Positions 29,274 to 39,060 of a stretch of DNA of 43,401 nt are shown in pieces. Source of the stretch: Sphingomonas bacterium (GTDB taxonomy: Bacteria > Pseudomonadota > Alphaproteobacteria > Sphingomonadales > Sphingomonadaceae). A program made the translations under genes and the position numbers. The notes beneath the pieces are model-generated. The model saw only the letters and a list, made by a program, of their open reading frames with translations. It did not search any database and was not told the origin of the DNA. Position 1 is the first letter of the stretch. Each line of letters begins with the position of its first letter. The stretch is taken from contig NZ_JAQGLC010000320.1 of assembly GCF_028293085.1 (NCBI RefSeq), forward strand, positions 1 to 43,401, given 5' to 3'.

Positions 29274-30031
29274 AGAACAAAGTCGCGCTCATCACCGGGG
29301 GCAGCTCGGGCATCGGCCAGGCGATCGCGCTGCGCTATGCAGCTGCCGGGGCCAGGGTCGCGGTCGTCGCGAGCTCGGATGTTTCGAAGGCGCAGGCAAC
29401 GGTCGACACGATCCGTGCCGCCGGCGGCACCGCCGAAGCTTTCGCCGCCGATGTGCGCGAGGCGGACGCAGTGCAGGATCTGGTCGCGCGCGTCGCGGCG
29501 TCGCTTGGGCCGGTCGAGATCCTCGTCACCGCGGCCGGCATCTTCCTGCCGACGCCGATCGGCGAGGCCGATCTCGACGTCTTCGAACAGATGTTCGATA
29601 CCAATGTGAAGGCCGTGTTCCAGTGCGTGAATGCGGTGGTGCCGGGGATGAAGGCGGCCGGCGGCGGCCGGATCGTCTGCTTGTCCTCGGTGGCGGCGAC
29701 GCTCGGGGTTGGCGGCTTCAGCGCCTATTGCGCGAGCAAGGCTGCCGTCTCGATGATGGTCCGCACGCTCGCGATCGAGCTGGCGCCGCACAATATCAAC
29801 ATCAACGCGATCGCGCCGGGCAATACCGAGACTCCGATGAACGAGGGGATGCGGACCGATCCGGCGCAGGCGGCGTTGCTCGAAGGGCTCAAGGCGGCGA
29901 CGCCGAGCAAGCGCATCTTCTCGTCGCCGGAGGACATCGCCGAGCTCGCCTTCTTCCTGATGTCGCCGGCGGCGCGCGCAATGCACGGCTCGACCGTGCT
30001 GATGGATGAGGGGCTGTCGGCCGGCATGTAG
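29270..30031 (+). CDS. Short-chain dehydrogenase/reductase (SDR)
   Basis: ALITGGSSGIGQAIA, VTAAGI, SAYCASKAAVSMM, NAIAPGNTETPMN; ATGA overlap with GST gene. Confidence 0.95.
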   Translation: MKNKVALITGGSSGIGQAIALRYAAAGARVAVVASSDVSKAQATVDTIRAAGGTAEAFAADVREADAVQDLVARVAASLGPVEILVTAAGIFLPTPIGEADLDVFEQMFDTNVKAVFQCVNAVVPGMKAAGGGRIVCLSSVAATLGVGGFSAYCASKAAVSMMVRTLAIELAPHNININAIAPGNTETPMNEGMRTDPAQAALLEGLKAATPSKRIFSSPEDIAELAFFLMSPAARAMHGSTVLMDEGLSAGM

Positions 30032-30122
30032 AGTCCGGATTGGCTGAATGGAATGGATGGGATCCGGCAACCGGGTGCGCTGCGCCCGGCGTCGGGCCGC
30101 GTCCGCAGAAAAGGAAAGAGTC

Positions 30123-30896
30123 ATGGATCTGGTCAAGGGCGCGTCGGTCGTCATTTCCGCGGGTGGCGGCGGCGCAGGCCGGGTGATCGCCGAGACCTTC
30201 GCGAACGCCGGCGCGCGCGTCTCGGTCTGCGATGTCGATGGCGGCGCGCTCGACGCGCTCTCGGCTGCCAATCCGGCGATCGCGGTGACGCGGATGGACG
30301 CCTCCGACGAAGCCCAGGTCGACGCTTTCTTCACCGCGGCCGAAGCGCGTGGCGGAGGCGTCGATGTGGTCGTCAACAATGTCGGCATCGCCGGGCCGAC
30401 CGCGGCGATCGAGGCGATAAGCCTTGCCGACTGGGAAGCGTCGCTCAGGGTCAACCTGACCAGCCACTTCCTGTTCGCCAGGCGCGCCATCCCCGGCATG
30501 AAGGCGCGCGGCAAGGGGCTGATCGTCAACATCTCCTCGGGCAGCGCGAAGACCGGGCTGCCGCTGCGGCTGCCCTATGTCGTCTCCAAGGGCGCGGTGC
30601 TCTCGATGACGATGAACATGGCGCGCGAGCTCGGGCCGAGCGGCATCCGCGTCAATGCCATCCTCCCCGGGGCGATCCGCGGCGAGCGAATCCAGCGCGT
30701 CGTCGACGCCAAGGCGGAAGCGCTCGGCGTGTCTCCTGCCGAGTATGAGCGGACGATGCTCCGCTACATCTCGCTCAGGACGATGGTCGAGCCCGAGGAC
30801 ATTGCGGCGATGGCCCTGTTCCTGGCGTCCGGCGCCGGTGCGCGGATCAGCGGTCAGATGATCGGCGTCGACGGCAATGCCGAATATGAAGAATAG
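30123..30896 (+). CDS. Short-chain dehydrogenase/reductase (SDR)
   Basis: VISAGGGGAGRVIAETFANAGARVSVCDVDG, NNVGIAGPT, YVVSKGAVLSMT, NAILPGAIRG. Confidence 0.93.
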   Translation: MDLVKGASVVISAGGGGAGRVIAETFANAGARVSVCDVDGGALDALSAANPAIAVTRMDASDEAQVDAFFTAAEARGGGVDVVVNNVGIAGPTAAIEAISLADWEASLRVNLTSHFLFARRAIPGMKARGKGLIVNISSGSAKTGLPLRLPYVVSKGAVLSMTMNMARELGPSGIRVNAILPGAIRGERIQRVVDAKAEALGVSPAEYERTMLRYISLRTMVEPEDIAAMALFLASGAGARISGQMIGVDGNAEYEE

Positions 30897-30908
30897 GAGC
30901 ACACCTTC

Positions 30909-31835
30909 ATGAACAAGGTCATCATCACCTGCGCGGTCACGGGCGGCATCCACACCCCGACCATGTCGCCCTATCTGCCGATCACCCCCAGCGAGATCGC
31001 CGCATCCGCGATCGAAGCGGCCGAGGCGGGCGCGGCGATCCTCCATCTCCATGCGCGCGACCCGGAGACGGGAAAGCCGCGGCAGGACCCCGACCTGTTC
31101 ATGGAATTCCTGCCGCGCATCAAACAGTCGACCGACGCGGTGATCAACATCACCACCGGCGGCGGCCTCGGCATGCCGCTCGAGGAGCGGATCGCCCCGG
31201 CGATGCGTGCCAGGCCCGAAGTAGCCAGCCTCAACATGGGCTCGATGAACTTCTGCGCCTTCGAGCTCGCCAACAAGTACAGCGAGTGGAAGTTCGAGTG
31301 GGAAAAGCCTTATCTCGAGAGCACCCGGGCCTCGATCTACCCCAACACCTTCGAGATGATCGAGCGGGTGATGGTCGAGGTCGGACAGGGGCTCGACACC
31401 CGGTTCGAGTTCGAATGCTATGATCTCAGCCATCTGGAGACGCTCAAATATTTCGCCGACAAGGGGCTCGTGAAGCCGCCCTTCCTGATCCAGGGCATTT
31501 TCGGCGTGATAGGCGGGATGGGCGCGACGGTCGAGAATCTCGTCCACTTCAAGGCGACCGCCGACCGCATGTTCGGCGACAGCTATCGCTTCTCCTGCTT
31601 TGCGGTCGGACGCCAGCAAATGGCCTTCCTGACCATCGCCGCGATCATGGGCGGTGCGGTACGGGTCGGGCTCGAGGACAGCCTGTTCATCGGCCGCGGC
31701 AAGCTCGCGGTCTCCAATGCCGAGCAGGTCGCAAAGATCCGCCGCATCGTCGAGGAGTTGGGGCTCGAGGTCGCGAGCCCCGCCGAGGCGCGCACGATGC
31801 TCGGCCTCAAGGGCGGCGACAAGGTCGCCTTCTAG
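30909..31835 (+). CDS. 3-keto-5-aminohexanoate cleavage family protein (BKACE, DUF849), copy 2
   Basis: IITCAVTGGIHTPTMSPYLPITPSEIAASAIEAAEAGAAILHLHARDPETG; paralogous to the 18441-19373 protein. Confidence 0.93.
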   Translation: MNKVIITCAVTGGIHTPTMSPYLPITPSEIAASAIEAAEAGAAILHLHARDPETGKPRQDPDLFMEFLPRIKQSTDAVINITTGGGLGMPLEERIAPAMRARPEVASLNMGSMNFCAFELANKYSEWKFEWEKPYLESTRASIYPNTFEMIERVMVEVGQGLDTRFEFECYDLSHLETLKYFADKGLVKPPFLIQGIFGVIGGMGATVENLVHFKATADRMFGDSYRFSCFAVGRQQMAFLTIAAIMGGAVRVGLEDSLFIGRGKLAVSNAEQVAKIRRIVEELGLEVASPAEARTMLGLKGGDKVAF

Positions 31836-31855
31836 TTTTCCTGAAAGGAAAAGCA

Positions 31856-33925
31856 GTGCGTTTCGCAGTCGATACAGGCGGCACCTTTACCGATCTGATC
31901 GTCGAGGACGACGACGGGCTTTGTCACATGTTCAAAGCCTCGACTGTCCCGGCCGATCCGGTCCAGGGCGTGCTCGACGCGCTCCAGGTCGGCGCCGACG
32001 GGCTGGGGATCGCGCGGCGCGATCTGCTCGGCCGCGGGTCGCTGTTCATCCACGGCACCACCCATGCGATCAACGCGATCATCACTGGCCGCACCGCGAA
32101 GACCGCGCTGCTGACGACCGAGGGCCATCCCGACACCCTGGTGCTGCGCGAAGGGGGCAGGGCGGAGCCGTTCAACTTCACCGTGCCGTTCCCCGAGCCC
32201 TATATCCCGCGCTCGCTCACCTTCGAGGTCGCCGGCCGCATCCTCTCGGACGGGTCGGAGATGATCCCGCTCGATGAGACCGCGACGATCGCGACGATCG
32301 AGCGGCTCAAGGCAGCGGGCGTCGAGGCGGTGGCGGTGTGCTTCCTGTGGTCGGTGGTCAACGCCGATCATGAAGAGCGGGTCGGGCAATTGCTCGACGA
32401 ATATCTGCCGGGTATTCCCTACACCCTCTCGCACCGCCTCAATCCGACTTTGCGCGAATTCCGTCGCGCCTCTTCGGCCGCGGTCGATGCGTCGCTCAAG
32501 CCGCTGATGGGCCATTATATGCGCTCACTGCAGGCGCGGCTGAGCGACGAGGGCTTTGCCGGGCGGGTGCTGGTCATTACCTCCAATGCAGGCGTGATCG
32601 ATGCGGCCGATGCGGCGCAGGCGCCGATCCATATCGTCAATTCAGGGCCGTCGATGGCACCGGTGGCCGGGCGCTGGTTCGCCGAGATCGACGAAGGCAC
32701 GAGCAACGCGATCGTCGCCGATACCGGCGGCACCACCTATGATGTCAGCCTGGTCCGCCGCGGCGTGATCCCGACGACGCGCGAGACCTGGATCGGCGAG
32801 CCGTATCGCGGGGTGATGCTCGGCTTTCCCTGGGTTGATGTGAAGAGCGTCGGCGCCGGCGGCGGCTCGATCGCCTGGGTGGATTCGGGCGGGCTGCTCC
32901 ATGTGGGCCCGCAGAGCGCGGGCGCGGTGCCGGGCCCGGTCGCTTATGGCCGCGGCGGCACGCTGCCGACGGTGACCGACGCGTCGATCGCGCTCGGCCA
33001 TCTCGATCCCGATTTCTTCCTCGGCGGCGCGATGAAGCTCGACCGGGCAGGGGCGATCGAGGCGATCCGCCTCCACGTCGCCGAGCCGCTCGGCATGGAT
33101 GTCGCGGCGGCCGCCGATGCGATCCTGGCGATCGCCACCGAGAATATGGTGCAGGCGATCGTCGACATCACCGTCAACCAGGGCGCCGACCCGCGCGAGG
33201 CGGTGCTGGTCGGGGGCGGCGGCGCGGCCGGGCTCAATTCGGTGCGCATCGCCCAGCGGCTGGGCTGCCCGACCCTGATCGTGCCGAGCGTCAGCGCGGC
33301 GCTGTCCGCCGCCGGCGCATTGATGTCGGACCTCAAGGCCGAGTTCCACAAGGCGCGTTTCGCGACCAGCGCGAAGTTCGATTTCGTCGCGGTCAATAGC
33401 GCGCTCGCCGACCTGAAGGCGCAGTGTGAGGGTTTCGCGGCATCCTCGGGTTCGAGCTATCCGGCGAAGATCCGGTTCAAGGCCGAAGCGCGCTACGACA
33501 CCCAGGTCTGGGAGATCGAAACGCCGGTTCGGGGCGACCGCTTCGAGAGCGACGAGGATCTGGCCGCGTTCGTCGCGGATTTCCACCAGACGCACGAGGA
33601 CCTGTTCAGCTTTGCCGACACCGCCTCGGCGATCGAGGTGGTCGGCTGGACCGCGACCGTCACCTGCGCCCTGCGCGAGGAGCCGCAGCTTATATTGTCG
33701 GCGGCGCCGCGTGCCGGCGCCGACCGGACACGCACCGCCTATTTCGCCTCGACCGGCTGGACCGAGACGCCCGTCAGGCGCTTTGATGCGATGGAGCCGG
33801 GCGAGACCATCGCCGGCCCGGCCCTGCTGGAAAACCCCTTCACCACCGTCGTCATCGAGCCGGGCGCGATCGCGACGCGGCGGGCGAGCGGCGGCCTCTC
33901 GATCGCCATTGGGAAAGCAATATGA
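31856..33925 (+). CDS. Hydantoinase/oxoprolinase A family protein (HyuA)
   Basis: FAVDTGGTFTDLIVEDDDG, HGTTHAINAIITGRTAKTALLTTEGHPD, VADTGGTTYDVSLVRRG, SVGAGGGSIAWVDSGG. Confidence 0.95.
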   Translation: MRFAVDTGGTFTDLIVEDDDGLCHMFKASTVPADPVQGVLDALQVGADGLGIARRDLLGRGSLFIHGTTHAINAIITGRTAKTALLTTEGHPDTLVLREGGRAEPFNFTVPFPEPYIPRSLTFEVAGRILSDGSEMIPLDETATIATIERLKAAGVEAVAVCFLWSVVNADHEERVGQLLDEYLPGIPYTLSHRLNPTLREFRRASSAAVDASLKPLMGHYMRSLQARLSDEGFAGRVLVITSNAGVIDAADAAQAPIHIVNSGPSMAPVAGRWFAEIDEGTSNAIVADTGGTTYDVSLVRRGVIPTTRETWIGEPYRGVMLGFPWVDVKSVGAGGGSIAWVDSGGLLHVGPQSAGAVPGPVAYGRGGTLPTVTDASIALGHLDPDFFLGGAMKLDRAGAIEAIRLHVAEPLGMDVAAAADAILAIATENMVQAIVDITVNQGADPREAVLVGGGGAAGLNSVRIAQRLGCPTLIVPSVSAALSAAGALMSDLKAEFHKARFATSAKFDFVAVNSALADLKAQCEGFAASSGSSYPAKIRFKAEARYDTQVWEIETPVRGDRFESDEDLAAFVADFHQTHEDLFSFADTASAIEVVGWTATVTCALREEPQLILSAAPRAGADRTRTAYFASTGWTETPVRRFDAMEPGETIAGPALLENPFTTVVIEPGAIATRRASGGLSIAIGKAI

Positions 33926-35679
33926 CCACCGGAAAGACGATGGATGGCGTTCAGCTGGCGATCCTCAACCACCGGTTCGAGGGCATCACCCGCAAGATGG
34001 CGAACACGCTGTTGCGGACTGGCCGGTCGGGCGTGCTCAACATCGCGCGCGACTTTTCCTGCTGCATCGTGACGGCGGGCTGCGAGTTGCTCAGCACCAA
34101 TGACGGGCTGCCGATCCATGTCCTGTCGGGCCCCGACATCATGGCGCGCTGGATGAAGGAGTTCCATCCCGATCTGAAGCGCGGCGACGCGTTCCTCAAC
34201 AACTCGCCCTATCACGGCTGCAGCCACGCCGCCGATCACACCATCCTGGTGCCGGTGGTCGACGACGATGGCGTCCATCGCTTCACCGTGGTGGTGAAGG
34301 CGCACCAGGCCGATATCGGCAATTCGATTCCGACGACTTATCACGGCGCGGCCAAGGACGTGTACGAGGAGGGCGCGCTGATCTTCCCCGCGGTGCAGGT
34401 GCAGCGGGATTTCGAGACGAACCAGGATTTCGTCCGCATGTGCCGGATGCGCATCCGCGTGCCCGAGCAATGGTGGGGCGACTTCCTGGCGATGATCGGC
34501 GCCGCGCGGATCGGCGAGCGCGAGATCATGGAGCTGGCGGCAGAGCAGGGCTGGGATAATCTCGCCAGGTTCGAGCATGACTGGCTCGATTATTCCGAAC
34601 GCCGGATGATCGATGCGCTGGCCGCGCTGCCGGCTGGCACCTCGATCCGCAAGAGCCGGCACGATCCCTTCCCGGGGACGCCCGATACCGGCATCGAAGT
34701 GACCGCCAAGGTCTCGGTCGATCCGGGCGCGGCGCGGGTGGTCGTCGACCTGACCGACAATCCGGATTGCCTGCCCTGCGGCCTCAATCTCTCCGAGGCG
34801 TGCTCGCGCACCTCGGCGATGATCGGCGTATTCAATTCGATCGAGCATTCGGTGCCGAAGAACGCCGGCAGCTTCCGCCGGATCGAGGTCCTGTTGCGCG
34901 AGAATTGCATCGTCGGCATTCCCCGCCATCCGACCAGCACCTCGGTATCCACTACCAACGTCGCGGATCGCGTGGCGAACGCGGTGCAGAGTGCGCTGGC
35001 CGATGTCGGACCTGGCATCGGCCTGGCGGAATGCGGCGCGGTCATTCCGCCCGCAGTCGGCGTCGTGTCGGGCTTTCGCCCGCTCACCGGCGAGCCTTTC
35101 GTCAACCAGCTCTTCCTCGGCATGACCGGCGGTGCCGGCGCGCCGCATGCCGACGCCTGGATCACGATCGGCCATGTCGGCAATGCCGGGCTGTGCTTCG
35201 TCGATTCGGTCGAGCTCGACGAGCTCCGCCAGCCGATCCTCGTCTATGAGCGCCGCCTGCTGAAGGACACCGAAGGCGCAGGCGAATATAAAGGCGCACC
35301 GTCGATCGCGGTATCGTTCGGACCGGTCGGCTGCGACATTTCGCTCGGCTATGTCAGTGATGGCGCGGTCAATCCCGCCGGCGGCGTGCGCGGCGGCGGC
35401 AGCGGCGGCCGCGCCGACCAGTATCGCATCACGAACGCAGGCGTACGCGAACCGCTTGAGCCCTGCGCGCAGATCACCCTGCATGACGGCGAGCGCGTGA
35501 TGTCGCTGTCCAGCGGCGGCGGCGGCTATGGCCGGGCGGTCGAGCGCGATCCGGACCAGGTGGCACGCGACGTCCGCGAAGGCTGGGTCTCCACCGAGCG
35601 GGCGCGCGATGTCTACGGCGTCGTCGTGACCGATCGCGGTGCGATCGACGCCGCAGCGACCCGGGCATTGCGGCAATGA
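33922..35679 (+). CDS. Hydantoinase/oxoprolinase B family protein (HyuB)
   Basis: LAILNHRFEGITRKMANTLLRTGRSGVLNIARDFSC, FLNNSPYHGCSHAADHTILVPV, SSGGGGYGRAVERDPDQVARDVREGWVS. Confidence 0.95.
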   Translation: MTTGKTMDGVQLAILNHRFEGITRKMANTLLRTGRSGVLNIARDFSCCIVTAGCELLSTNDGLPIHVLSGPDIMARWMKEFHPDLKRGDAFLNNSPYHGCSHAADHTILVPVVDDDGVHRFTVVVKAHQADIGNSIPTTYHGAAKDVYEEGALIFPAVQVQRDFETNQDFVRMCRMRIRVPEQWWGDFLAMIGAARIGEREIMELAAEQGWDNLARFEHDWLDYSERRMIDALAALPAGTSIRKSRHDPFPGTPDTGIEVTAKVSVDPGAARVVVDLTDNPDCLPCGLNLSEACSRTSAMIGVFNSIEHSVPKNAGSFRRIEVLLRENCIVGIPRHPTSTSVSTTNVADRVANAVQSALADVGPGIGLAECGAVIPPAVGVVSGFRPLTGEPFVNQLFLGMTGGAGAPHADAWITIGHVGNAGLCFVDSVELDELRQPILVYERRLLKDTEGAGEYKGAPSIAVSFGPVGCDISLGYVSDGAVNPAGGVRGGGSGGRADQYRITNAGVREPLEPCAQITLHDGERVMSLSSGGGGYGRAVERDPDQVARDVREGWVSTERARDVYGVVVTDRGAIDAAATRALRQ

Positions 35680-36890
35680 TCGACGTCCTGGAGAAAACCT
35701 TCTCCGCCACGACGCCGACCATGTTCGACGCGCTCGAACCCCAACCGGCCGATGCCCTGCTGGCACTGATCGGCCTGCACCGGGCGGATCCGCGCCCCGA
35801 TAAGATCGATGTCGGCGTGGGCGTCTATCGCGACGCGACGGGCGCGACCCCGGTGTTCGGCGCGGTAAAGGCCGCCGAGGCGCTGCTGGTGCGCGATCAG
35901 CCGACCAAGGCCTATCTCGGCGCCGAGGGCGATGCCCGCTTCACTGAATTGCTGTCGAAAATCGTCCTCGGCCCGGTCCTCGCCCGCTCGGATCGGCTGA
36001 CCGGCGTGCAGACGCCCGGCGGCACCGGCGCGCTACGGCTCGGCGCCGAACTCCTCGCCCGTGCCGGCATGACCGGCCGGGTCTGGATCGGCGCGCCGAC
36101 CTGGCCCAACCACGCGCCCATCTTCACCGCGGCCAGGCTCACCGTCGCATCCCACCCTTATTATGACGCGGCCATCTCGCATCTCGATTTCGACGGCATG
36201 GTCGAGGCGCTCCGATCCGCGGCACGGGGCGACGTCGTACTGTTGCACGGCTGCTGTCACAATCCCACCGGCACCGGCTTTTCGATCGAGCAATGGGCTG
36301 TCCTGGCGCAGCTGTTCGCGGAGCACGGCGTCGTTCCCTTCATCGACCTCGCCTATCAGGGGCTCGGCGACGGCCTTGAGCAAGATGCCGCTGGCATGCG
36401 TCTCATGCTGGACGCAGTGCCGCAGGCACTGATCGCCTATAGTTGCGACAAGAATTTTGGTCTTTACCGCGAGCGTGTAGGTGCGCTCTGGGTCCAGGCG
36501 CCAGCCACCGCGCTTGTCTCGACCATTCGTGACAATCTGCTTGTGCTTGCCCGCAGCCTCTGGTCGATGCCGCCCGATCACGGCGCGGCCGTGGTTCGCC
36601 TGATCCTCGAAGATCCGGGATTGATCGACCTGTGGCGTGCTGAGTTGGACGAGATGCGGACGCGAATCGGTCAGCTAAGATCCGCGCTTGCCGCCGCCCA
36701 CCCACGGCTCGGACCCATCGCCGGCCAGCGCGGCATGTTCGCGATGCTCCCGATCGACCGCAACGCGGTCGACGCGATGCGCGAGCGGCACGGGATCTAC
36801 ATGGCTGGCTCTGGACGGATCAATATCGCGGGCCTCAAGACCGAAACGATCATTCCCTTCGTCGAGTCGCTTACGCCTTTCTTGGGATGA
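35676..36890 (+). CDS. Aromatic amino acid aminotransferase (class I PLP)
   Basis: KIDVGVGVYRDATGATPVFGAVKAAE, CCHNPTGTGFS, CDKNFGLYRERVGAL; ATGA overlap with HyuB. Confidence 0.92.
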   Translation: MIDVLEKTFSATTPTMFDALEPQPADALLALIGLHRADPRPDKIDVGVGVYRDATGATPVFGAVKAAEALLVRDQPTKAYLGAEGDARFTELLSKIVLGPVLARSDRLTGVQTPGGTGALRLGAELLARAGMTGRVWIGAPTWPNHAPIFTAARLTVASHPYYDAAISHLDFDGMVEALRSAARGDVVLLHGCCHNPTGTGFSIEQWAVLAQLFAEHGVVPFIDLAYQGLGDGLEQDAAGMRLMLDAVPQALIAYSCDKNFGLYRERVGALWVQAPATALVSTIRDNLLVLARSLWSMPPDHGAAVVRLILEDPGLIDLWRAELDEMRTRIGQLRSALAAAHPRLGPIAGQRGMFAMLPIDRNAVDAMRERHGIYMAGSGRINIAGLKTETIIPFVESLTPFLG

Positions 36891-37305
36891 GGGCCCGATA
36901 CATTAGAGCTGCGTGCGTGAAATCCGATCTGAACCGCCCCGGGTCACGTCACGAGTCGTATCGGATCGCATCTGCTGGCTCCGGCAGCGGCCAGAGCAAA
37001 CAGGGTCGCTGTCCGAGGTTCAAGCTCGTCGATGTGCTCGCCTGGATGGAGACGCGCGCCCTCTGGTGATGTTGCGGCGCGCCGGCCACTAATGGGGTGG
37101 CATTGGCGTCGGTGCACCGCTTCATCGCCGGGGACGCGCAGAATCTCCGTGATGCTTGCGCGTGGATTGCGGTTGAACTGCGTAATCATGTTGCCGCTCT
37201 GGTCGGCCGGGCCGCTCGCCGAGCTGTCCACCTGGGACAGGGTCGGGACCACGGTCGATGTCAGCGCGCTGATGCAGCCGACCGGAACGCAACCGCGCGG
37301 ATGGC

Positions 37306-39051
37306 TTACAGATGCGGATACCAGACATAACGACCGCCGAAGGCTCGCCAGTCCATCGCAAACGGGGCTTCCCAGGAATTACGCATCGAAAAGCCGAGCA
37401 CGCGGCCGTCCGACAGCAGGACGCCAAGCTCGTCGTTCCGGTCCGTCAGGAGAATGCAGCCGGTGTAGACCGGCAGGTCAGGCCCGGCGAGATACAGCTC
37501 CTTGCCGATGCCGCCGATCAATTCCGCGAAGTCGGACGTCGCAAAAGGCGTTCCGCTTGTCACGTCGCGCAGGAAATACTCGAGCGGGTCGGAGCCGCGC
37601 AGCGTGGAGAAATGCGTATCCAGCAGAGCCGCAAAGCGTTTCATGTCGGGCCCCCAGAAGGCGCCGATCGCGGATTTGTCGTCGAGCGGCCTCTCCAGCA
37701 TTGGCTGCCAGGCCCGCCTGATGACGCCTGACAATCCCGGGCGGCGATGGAAGCGGGTGCCGCCCGGATAGGCGACGATGGCATCGGTCACCATCCGCTT
37801 CTCCGCCGCCAGCACCAGCGCCCAGTGCGCGCCGTCGGCGACGATCGGATTGGCGATGAGCACGAGGTCGCCAGGAGCAAGGTCTTCGGTGGCGCCGCGA
37901 AACCGTCCGCCGGTGAGCATGGCTTTGTAGACGCCGGTCTCGTCCATTTCGTCTCTCGGCACACGGACGAAGGGCTTGAGTGCCGGAATCGCCTTCACCA
38001 GGCCGGCAAACAGCGCCGCCAGCGGCTCGCCGGCCGGCTCCATCTCGGCCTTGTCCAGCTTCTGCAACGGCTCCAGCGACATTGACCACACCGCGCTCGG
38101 CGCGACAGGCCCCGGATAGGGCGGTACCGGCGGCCGCCCGGCGAGAAGCTGGTCCGCCCATGCAATCAGGCCGCGCCGAATCTCCGTCCGCTGCTGAAGG
38201 ATCGCCCCGAACGGATGCTCGGCTGGCGGGTCTGCTGCATCCGGCGACTGAACCGCCTCGAGCCTTCGCTCGGCCCGGACCGGAGGCGGTTCTGCCGGCG
38301 GTTCTTCCGGCGGTGCCGCGGGTTCTGCCGCCGGGTCGACGGGTACATCGACGATCTGGGCCTTGTCGGCCAGGTAGCTGTTCGCGTTCTTTAAGGCTTC
38401 GGGATCGGTATCCGCCACCACAGGGGCGGCCTGCGGCTCGGCTGCGTCGGTCGCGGCCTGCTCCGCTGCGGCGTGCTTTGCTTCGATCGACTTGATGAAC
38501 GCGTTCAGCTGCGCGATCTGCTCGTCGGTCGTCGGCACGGGATGCCGCAATGCATCGAGTGTCGAACTGAACAGGTCGCCGACGCGTTCGGCGAGGCGTT
38601 TGAAGCCGGTCGACGCGGGGCCGATGGTCTCGATCTGCGGCTGCCCGCCCGGGATGACGAGATAGGGTGTGTAGGCGCTCGGATCGACGACATAACTCGG
38701 GGCGGCGTTCATCGGCGGGCCCAGCAGCGTGACCGACTGGTCGACAAAGGACGTGTTGACAGCCGTTCCGAACAGGGTGACGAACTGGTTGGCCGCGAAA
38801 TGCTCATGCACATATTGGCTGATCGCGACCATCTCGCGGGCGCTGATCGTGACCCGGTCGTCATGGTCGCGCGAGGCGGCCTGATGGATGAGGACGCCAT
38901 ACTGAAACAGAAGCGACGGCGCGCCGCTGTACATTGCGTGGCCCTGTTTCATCAGGATGAATTCGTTCCGCGGGTCGATCCCGGTCATCCAGGACGACGA
39001 CTCGATCAGGGTGCCCAGATTCTTCGGCGGCTCGGCTGCCTGGTCTACCAT
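37306..39051 (-). CDS. Uncharacterised 581-aa protein: N-terminal domain, Pro/Ala/Glu-rich linker and C-terminal YVWYPHL domain
   Basis: Long ORF with AGGAGC SD 9 nt downstream of the upstream paralog; C-terminal ~230 aa align by eye with the 39061-39927 protein. Confidence 0.85.
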   Translation of the reverse strand: MVDQAAEPPKNLGTLIESSSWMTGIDPRNEFILMKQGHAMYSGAPSLLFQYGVLIHQAASRDHDDRVTISAREMVAISQYVHEHFAANQFVTLFGTAVNTSFVDQSVTLLGPPMNAAPSYVVDPSAYTPYLVIPGGQPQIETIGPASTGFKRLAERVGDLFSSTLDALRHPVPTTDEQIAQLNAFIKSIEAKHAAAEQAATDAAEPQAAPVVADTDPEALKNANSYLADKAQIVDVPVDPAAEPAAPPEEPPAEPPPVRAERRLEAVQSPDAADPPAEHPFGAILQQRTEIRRGLIAWADQLLAGRPPVPPYPGPVAPSAVWSMSLEPLQKLDKAEMEPAGEPLAALFAGLVKAIPALKPFVRVPRDEMDETGVYKAMLTGGRFRGATEDLAPGDLVLIANPIVADGAHWALVLAAEKRMVTDAIVAYPGGTRFHRRPGLSGVIRRAWQPMLERPLDDKSAIGAFWGPDMKRFAALLDTHFSTLRGSDPLEYFLRDVTSGTPFATSDFAELIGGIGKELYLAGPDLPVYTGCILLTDRNDELGVLLSDGRVLGFSMRNSWEAPFAMDWRAFGGRYVWYPHL

Positions 39052-39060
39052 GCTCGGCTC

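Noticed and set aside
29889-31619. 576-aa minus-strand ORF antisense to SDR2 and BKACE2
   Set aside because: Shadow ORF; both sense proteins are recognisable enzymes.
34240-34260. TGGTGCCGGT inside the HyuB gene as a possible second copy of the tRNA-Thr 3' end (att site)
   Set aside because: Only about 10 nt match and it lies within a well-conserved coding sequence.
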